Positions 7,358 to 11,239 of a DNA stretch of 13,495 nt are shown in pieces (the first letter of the stretch is position 1; every line of letters begins with the position of its first letter). Under the pieces are notes generated by a model. It saw only the letters and a program-made list of their open reading frames with translations, was not told the DNA's origin and did no database searches. The translations under genes and the position numbers were made by a program. Source of the stretch: Deltaproteobacteria bacterium (GTDB lineage: Bacteria > Desulfobacterota > JAENJC01); the NCBI GenBank assembly GCA_016208525.1, contig JACQYJ010000160.1, positions 1-13,495 of the forward strand, read 5' to 3'.

Positions 7358-7585
7358 ACCTAAATTCTGCAATCGAACCACGGGGAACACGGGGAACCAC
7401 TTAAAAACATTGAATAAAAAGCAAAATATTAGTTTTCTATAGTTCACTTTTTTGGTGACTATTTAATTTAGCAAATCCTGACGCGGTCATTTGATTTTAG
7501 CAGTCCCCGTGTCCCCCGTGGTTAATGGGTTTGGTTTTATCTGCGTTTATCTGCGTGCATCTGCGGCCAATTGCTGAATTTAGGT
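7358..7585. mobile_element. MITE-like intergenic element, copy 1 (228 bp), in the metK leader
   Basis: The ends are ACCTAAATTCTGCAAT (7358-7373) and ATTGCTGAATTTAGGT (7570-7585), inverted repeats matching at 15 of 16 positions. Inside the left end is the block CGAACCACGGGGAACACGGG and inside the right end three ATCTGCG units ten bases apart followed by GGCCA (about 7541-7569). The interior (7397-7503) is AT-rich and has a smaller stem, ATAGTTCAC/GTGACTAT (7439-7462), and TGACGCGGTCA (7480-7490). No open reading frame or transposase is present, and a clear target-site duplication could not be defined. It accounts for nearly all of the 7318-7622 spacer. A mobile origin is inferred from the ends shared with the copies at 1-82 and 5580-5814. 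Confidence 0.68.
7376..7523 (+). repeat. 20-bp nested inverted repeat able to form a long hairpin in the metK leader
   Basis: AACCACGGGGAACACGGGGA (7376-7395) is the complement of TCCCCGTGTCCCCCGTGGTT (7504-7523) at 19 of 20 positions; the loop is about 108 nt and AT-rich. If transcribed from the promoter at 7330 this GC-rich stem would dominate the metK 5' leader. It is not followed by a T run, so it does not look like an intrinsic terminator. Confidence 0.75.
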
Positions 7586-7622
7586 AATAGGTCAATTTTT
7601 CAATATAAACTGGAGGCAGAAA

Positions 7623-8792
7623 ATGGGAATGACGGAATATCTCTTTACCTCGGAATCGGTTACCGAGGGACACCCAGACAAGGTTGCTGACCAAATATCC
7701 GATGCTGTTCTTGACGCCATTATTGCTCAGGACAAGAAGGCCAGGGTCGCTTGTGAGACGCTGGTAACCACAGGACTGGCGATGATAGCCGGGGAGATAA
7801 CTACTGATGCCAGGATTGATTACCCTAAAGTGGTGAGAGAGGTTATAAAGGAGATAGGGTACAATGAGTCTGCCATGGGGTTTGACTGGGAGACCTGCGG
7901 AGTCATAACCTCCATAAACAGACAGTCCCCTGATATCTCTGCCGGAGTCACCGAGGGAGAGGGACTTTATAAGGAGCAGGGGGCCGGCGACCAGGGACTT
8001 ATGTTCGGGTATGCCTGCAAGGAGACTCCTGAGTTTATGCCCATGACTATCATATATGCCCATAAGCTGACGAAAAAACTTGCAGAGGTCAGGAAGAGCG
8101 GCAAGCTGGACTATCTCAGGCCTGACGGCAAGTCTCAGGTAACCATAGAATATAAAAACAACAAGCCTGTGAGGGTTGACGCAGTAGTTATCTCTTCCCA
8201 GCACAAAGACAGCGTTTCTCACGCAACCCTTACGGAAGGGATCATAGAAGAGGTCATAAAGCAGATAATCCCGGCAGGGCTCCTCGATAAAAATACGAAA
8301 TTCTATATAAACCCCACCGGCAGGTTTGTAGTGGGCGGCCCAATGGGCGATTGCGGTCTTACCGGGAGGAAGATCATAGTTGATACATACGGCGGACACG
8401 GTTCTCATGGCGGCGGCGCTTTTTCCGGCAAGGACCCGTCCAAGGTGGACAGGAGCGCATCTTACATGGGAAGGTATGTGGCAAAGAACATAGTTGCAGC
8501 CGGCCTTGCAGATGAGTGCGAGGTACAGCTTGCCTATGCCATAGGGATTGCGGAGCCTGTCTCCGTCATGATAGATACATTTGGCACTGGAAAGATACCT
8601 ACAAACACTATTGCGGAGATAGTAAAAAAGACCTTCGACATGAGGCCAAAGGGTATCATAGAAACCCTTGACCTCCTCAGGCCTATATACAGGAAGACCG
8701 CAGCGTACGGCCACTTCGGAAGGAATGAGCCGGAGTTCCACTGGGAGATGACAGACAAGGCTGAGGCCTTGAAAAAGGCCGCAGGGATTTAA
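7623..8792 (+). CDS. metK: S-adenosylmethionine synthetase (methionine adenosyltransferase)
   Basis: A cytoplasmic enzyme making SAM from methionine and ATP (EC 2.5.1.6). The 389 residues are full length. Motifs visible: EGHPDKVADQISD (15-27, ATP/metal binding), GAGDQGLMFGYA (120-131, the methionine-site loop region), GGPMGDCGLTGRKIIVDTYG (238-257) and HGGGAFSGKDPSKVDRSASY (262-281, the P-loop-like segment). GGHGSHGGGAFSG has HGS where many MetK proteins have an MAR- or YGR-type triplet, a tolerated variation as far as known. ATG 7623 has GGAGG six bases upstream; ATG 7629 is an alternative. It is followed after 100 bases by ahcY, so synthesis and recycling of the methyl donor are adjacent. 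Confidence 0.98.
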   Translation: MGMTEYLFTSESVTEGHPDKVADQISDAVLDAIIAQDKKARVACETLVTTGLAMIAGEITTDARIDYPKVVREVIKEIGYNESAMGFDWETCGVITSINRQSPDISAGVTEGEGLYKEQGAGDQGLMFGYACKETPEFMPMTIIYAHKLTKKLAEVRKSGKLDYLRPDGKSQVTIEYKNNKPVRVDAVVISSQHKDSVSHATLTEGIIEEVIKQIIPAGLLDKNTKFYINPTGRFVVGGPMGDCGLTGRKIIVDTYGGHGSHGGGAFSGKDPSKVDRSASYMGRYVAKNIVAAGLADECEVQLAYAIGIAEPVSVMIDTFGTGKIPTNTIAEIVKKTFDMRPKGIIETLDLLRPIYRKTAAYGHFGRNEPEFHWEMTDKAEALKKAAGI

Positions 8793-8797
8793 ACAAT

Positions 8798-8857
8798 ATT
8801 GCAAACTGCAAATTGAAAATTGTAAAGTGAAACATTTTGCAATTTAGTTTTTGCAAT
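8798..8857. repeat. AT-rich imperfect inverted repeat between metK and ahcY
   Basis: ATTGCAAACTGCAAATTG (8798-8815) pairs with CAATTTAGTTTTTGCAAT (8840-8857) at 14 of 18 positions. The whole 8793-8892 spacer is built of GCAAATTG/CAATTTGC-like words. It could form a weak hairpin between the two genes; there is no typical GC stem plus T run, so it is not called a terminator. Confidence 0.5.
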
Positions 8858-8892
8858 TTGCATTTTAAAATAATTTTTATACAGGGGGAAAA

Positions 8893-10173
8893 ATGGCTGC
8901 AAAGATGGGAAATAATAATTACGACGTGAAGGATATAAAGCTTGCCGATGGCGGAAAGAAGAGGATTGAGTGGGCTGATAACGATATGCCGGTTCTAAGG
9001 GTCATCAGGGAGAGGTTTACAAAGGAGAGGCCTTTCAAGGGGATGAAGATGTCGGCCTGCCTTCATGTGACGGCGGAGACCGCAAACCTGGTAAGGGCGC
9101 TCAAGGCCGGTGGAGCTGACATAGTACTCTGCGCATCCAACCCGCTGTCCACCCAGGACGACGTGGCCGCAGCCCTTGTTAAGCATTACGACATCCCTGT
9201 CCATGCTATAAAGGGAGAGGATAACAAGACATATTACAAACACCTGAAGTCGGCGCTGGAACATGGGCCGGTAATTACCATGGATGACGGAGCTGACCTC
9301 GTCTCTGAGATACATAAGTCATATCCTAAACTCATAAAACAGATAGTTGCGTCTATGGAAGAGACCACCACAGGCGTCATAAGGCTCAGGGCTATGGAGA
9401 GGGACAAGGCGCTTAAGTTCCCGGTGATCGCTGTGAATGATGCGGACACAAAACACCTCTTCGACAACCGTTACGGCACAGGCCAGTCAACCATTGACGG
9501 GATAATCAGGGCAACAGACGTCCTCCTTGCAGGAAGGACCGTTGTGACAGCAGGTTATGGCTGGTGCGGCAAGGGTTTTGCCATGAGGGCAAAGGGAATG
9601 GGCGCAAATGTCATAGTTACAGAGATAGACCCGATAAAGGCGATAGAGGCAGCTATGGACGGTTTCAGGGTCATGCCGATGAAGGAAGCCGCAAAAGAAG
9701 GCGACGTATTCTGCACTCTCACAGGGAACCACTCGGTTATCAGGGAGGAGCACTTCAAGGTAATGAAGGACGGGGCGATGGTCTGCAACTCCGGTCACTT
9801 CGATGTGGAGATAGACATACCTGTCCTGGCAAAGCTTGCCACAAAGGTGAACAAGGGCGTAAGGAACTTCGTGGACGAATATGTGATGAAGGACGGAAGG
9901 TCTGTCTATGTCCTTGGAGAGGGGAGACTCATTAATCTGGCCGCAGCAGAAGGGCACCCTGCGAGCGTCATGGACATGTCCTTTGCAACCCAGGCCCTGG
10001 CCTCAGAATACGCGGTGAAGAACAAGGGCAAACTCCAGGCAAAGGTCTATACTGTTCCGAAGGAGATCGACTCATGGGTGGCGTCGCTTAAGCTCGAGAC
10101 TATGGGGATCAAGATTGACAAGCTTACAGCGACCCAGAAGAAGTACCTGAGCTCATGGGAGATGGGGACGTAA
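8893..10173 (+). CDS. ahcY: Adenosylhomocysteinase (S-adenosyl-L-homocysteine hydrolase)
   Basis: An NAD-dependent cytoplasmic enzyme hydrolysing SAH to adenosine and homocysteine (EC 3.13.2.1), relieving product inhibition of methyltransferases. The 426 residues match the short form, lacking the insertion of about 40 residues found in many proteobacterial and eukaryotic enzymes. Visible motifs: DDGADL (131-136), EETTTGV (156-162), NDADTKHLFDNRYGTGQS (182-199), the NAD-binding turn GYGWCGKG (221-228) followed by VIVTEIDP (acidic residue for the NAD ribose), NSGHFDVEID (299-308), and the conserved C-terminus MGIKIDKLTATQKKYLSSW. ATG 8893 follows a GGGGGA purine run. It probably shares a transcript with metK; the unit ends at the terminator at 10256. 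Confidence 0.97.
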   Translation: MAAKMGNNNYDVKDIKLADGGKKRIEWADNDMPVLRVIRERFTKERPFKGMKMSACLHVTAETANLVRALKAGGADIVLCASNPLSTQDDVAAALVKHYDIPVHAIKGEDNKTYYKHLKSALEHGPVITMDDGADLVSEIHKSYPKLIKQIVASMEETTTGVIRLRAMERDKALKFPVIAVNDADTKHLFDNRYGTGQSTIDGIIRATDVLLAGRTVVTAGYGWCGKGFAMRAKGMGANVIVTEIDPIKAIEAAMDGFRVMPMKEAAKEGDVFCTLTGNHSVIREEHFKVMKDGAMVCNSGHFDVEIDIPVLAKLATKVNKGVRNFVDEYVMKDGRSVYVLGEGRLINLAAAEGHPASVMDMSFATQALASEYAVKNKGKLQAKVYTVPKEIDSWVASLKLETMGIKIDKLTATQKKYLSSWEMGT

Positions 10174-10188
10174 AAAGTAAGACGTATC

Positions 10189-10240
10189 GGGGACTGTCCC
10201 AGAATTACGGGCCGAAGGCCGTAGATTCGGGACTGTCCCC
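10189..10240. repeat. REP-like palindrome after ahcY
   Basis: GGGGACTGTCCC (10189-10200) and GGGACTGTCCCC (10229-10240) are inverted copies differing only at the central base; each arm is itself nearly palindromic. Between them GAATTACGGGCC and GGCCGTAGATTC pair with small bulges around GAA, giving one long hairpin of about 52 nt. From memory, GGGGACTGTCCC palindromes are common beside REP-associated (Y1/RAYT-type) transposases; no such gene is in this window. It sits 15 bases after the ahcY stop. Confidence 0.65.
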
Positions 10241-10255
10241 ATAAGGTAAATGACG

Positions 10256-10283
10256 AAGGCAGCCCAAAAGGCTGCCTTTTTTT
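10256..10283 (+). terminator. Intrinsic terminator of the metK-ahcY unit
   Basis: The perfect 9-bp stem AAGGCAGCC / GGCTGCCTT (10256-10264 and 10270-10278) with loop CAAAA runs directly into TTTTTTT (10277-10283). A textbook rho-independent terminator on the plus strand, 82 bases after the ahcY stop. Confidence 0.93.
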
Positions 10284-10297
10284 GTTGGTAAAATACC

Positions 10298-10330
10298 TTG
10301 ACTGTATTCAAAGATTGAACAATAATCTTT
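10298..10330 (+). promoter_or_regulatory. Promoter with inverted-repeat operator in front of the hsdR remnant
   Basis: TTGACT (10298-10303), a 17-bp spacer and AATAAT (10321-10326) each match the sigma-70 consensus at five of six positions. An inverted repeat AAAGATT-GAACAAT-AATCTTT (10310-10330) covers the -10 and its flanks, the layout of a repressor operator. The predicted start (about 10333) coincides with ATG 10334 and no Shine-Dalgarno is present, so the message would be leaderless. The promoter may now serve the downstream radC-like and methyltransferase genes. Confidence 0.55.
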
Positions 10331-10333
10331 ACC

Positions 10334-10624
10334 ATGCGCAACGAAGCAGATACCTGCCGAAAGTACATCCTGCCCAAGCTCATTGAGGCTGGATGGGACA
10401 ACAACCCACACTCCTTTACAGAGCAAAAGACATTTACTGACGGCCGCATTGTTGTTGCCGGAAGCAGGGTCAGCCGTCCCCCACAGAAGCGGGCCGATTA
10501 TTTTGTAGATGAATATGTGGATAGGATAAATGTAACTACTCAGGTCTGTCTCACGCAAAGCCGCAAAGAACGCAAAGAAAATCAAGCAATACTTTTTATA
10601 AAAGTCTTCACCACATTGGTGTAG
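10334..10624 (+). pseudogene. Truncated N-terminus of a type I restriction R subunit (HsdR remnant)
   Basis: The first 57 residues, MRNEADTCRKYILPKLIEAG WDNNPHSFTEQKTFTDGRIV through PPQKRADYF, closely resemble the start of HsdR proteins (NEAxTRxxYVxPKLxxAGW, EQxxFTDGRI, KRADYxL). Full HsdR subunits are about 800-1100 residues and carry a nuclease domain and helicase motor. Here homology stops at about 10504. The remaining 39 codons run into the CGCAAAG repeat and end at 10624 with no nuclease or helicase motif. I see a decayed gene whose body was deleted or replaced, with repeat sequence now at the break. A functional short peptide is possible but unsupported. No HsdM or HsdS is in the window. 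Confidence 0.7.
10548..10578 (+). repeat. Short-period CGCAAAG repeat at the hsdR break
   Basis: GTCTCACGCAAAGCCGCAAA followed by GAACGCAAAGA, a GCAAAG unit every nine bases; a near-identical inverted copy is at 86-120. It lies about 45 bases after the point where HsdR similarity ends. The rest of the spacer to 10677 holds a small perfect stem CACCA-CAT-TGGTG (10609-10621) and a TTCTCTGTGTTACGG stretch reminiscent of the MITE-like blocks. Confidence 0.65.
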
Positions 10625-10677
10625 CGGATATCAATATCATGTTCTTGTTTTTCTCTGTGTTACGGATAAATTAATCA

Positions 10678-11238
10678 ATGGTTTGCTCTGAACCCAAATG
10701 GCATCACCCCGGCGGCAAGCTTATAGAGCTTGGACCGCACGCATTGACCGACGAGGAACTTGTTGCAATTCTCATCTCGACAGGCTATAAAGGCAGGACT
10801 GCATTAGAGATTGCAGACGAGCTTCTTTACGAGTTCTACTCCTTTTATGGACTGCTTGGAAAAAGACCTGCCGACCTGTCAAAGATCAAAGGGTTGAAGG
10901 AAGGGAAGATTGCACGGATTTCTGCGCCATACGAAATTACCAAGAGGGTGATAAATGAAAAACAGTGGAAACTGCCTGTAAGAAAGATTACACTTGAACT
11001 GCCTGATCTATCCGATTCAGAACTTCTTGCTGTTCTGATTGTTAGCGGATATAAAGAAAAAGAACCGGTAGACCTGGCTGATGAATTATTGGAAAGATAC
11101 TCCTCGTTAAGCGGGATAATGGGTCAAAAACTATCCGATATGGCCAAGATAAAGGGGTTGGGTGATGTAAAGGTCATAAGGATTGGAGCGGCTTACGAGA
11201 TTATGAGGAGGTTGGTAAAAATCCTTGAAGCGGAATAG
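10678..11238 (+). CDS. Protein of two tandem RadC N-terminal (HhH) domains, no MPN/JAB domain
   Basis: 186 residues made of two copies of the RadC (UPF0758) N-terminal domain: about 22-92 (LTDEELVAILISTGYKG...) and 110-180 (LSDSELLAVLIVSGYKE...). By hand alignment they share about 32 of 71 residues. Each carries LADELL-like and helix-hairpin-helix elements, KIKGLKEGKIARI (69-81) and KIKGLGDVKVIRI (157-169). The leading PGGKLIELGPHAL echoes the PREKLLxxGPxAL opening of RadC. The C-terminal metalloprotease-like RadC domain with its HxHPSGD motif is absent, and the protein ends soon after repeat 2. HhH domains usually bind DNA backbone non-specifically, so a DNA-binding partner is plausible but not shown. 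ATG 10678 has no clear Shine-Dalgarno. It precedes the methyltransferase by one base, suggesting one operon. Confidence 0.75.
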   Translation: MVCSEPKWHHPGGKLIELGPHALTDEELVAILISTGYKGRTALEIADELLYEFYSFYGLLGKRPADLSKIKGLKEGKIARISAPYEITKRVINEKQWKLPVRKITLELPDLSDSELLAVLIVSGYKEKEPVDLADELLERYSSLSGIMGQKLSDMAKIKGLGDVKVIRIGAAYEIMRRLVKILEAE

Positions 11239-11239
11239 G

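Noticed and set aside
7376..7569. Closely spaced short repeats that might be read as a CRISPR array
   Set aside because: The units are 9-10 bp with no unique spacers of 30 bp or so, and no cas genes are present.
7364..7622. A SAM riboswitch in the metK leader
   Set aside because: The leader is explained by the repeat element. I see no SAM-I-type core or terminator/anti-terminator pair, and the main stem is present in recognisable form in another element copy not next to metK.
7497..8804. A 435-codon open frame antisense to metK
   Set aside because: It lies wholly opposite an unmistakable metK with all family motifs. Its translation shows no recognisable domain and it has no upstream signals of its own, so it is a shadow of metK codon use.
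10678..11238. Calling the gene radC
   Set aside because: The defining C-terminal RadC domain with HxHPSGD is missing and the N-terminal domain is duplicated.
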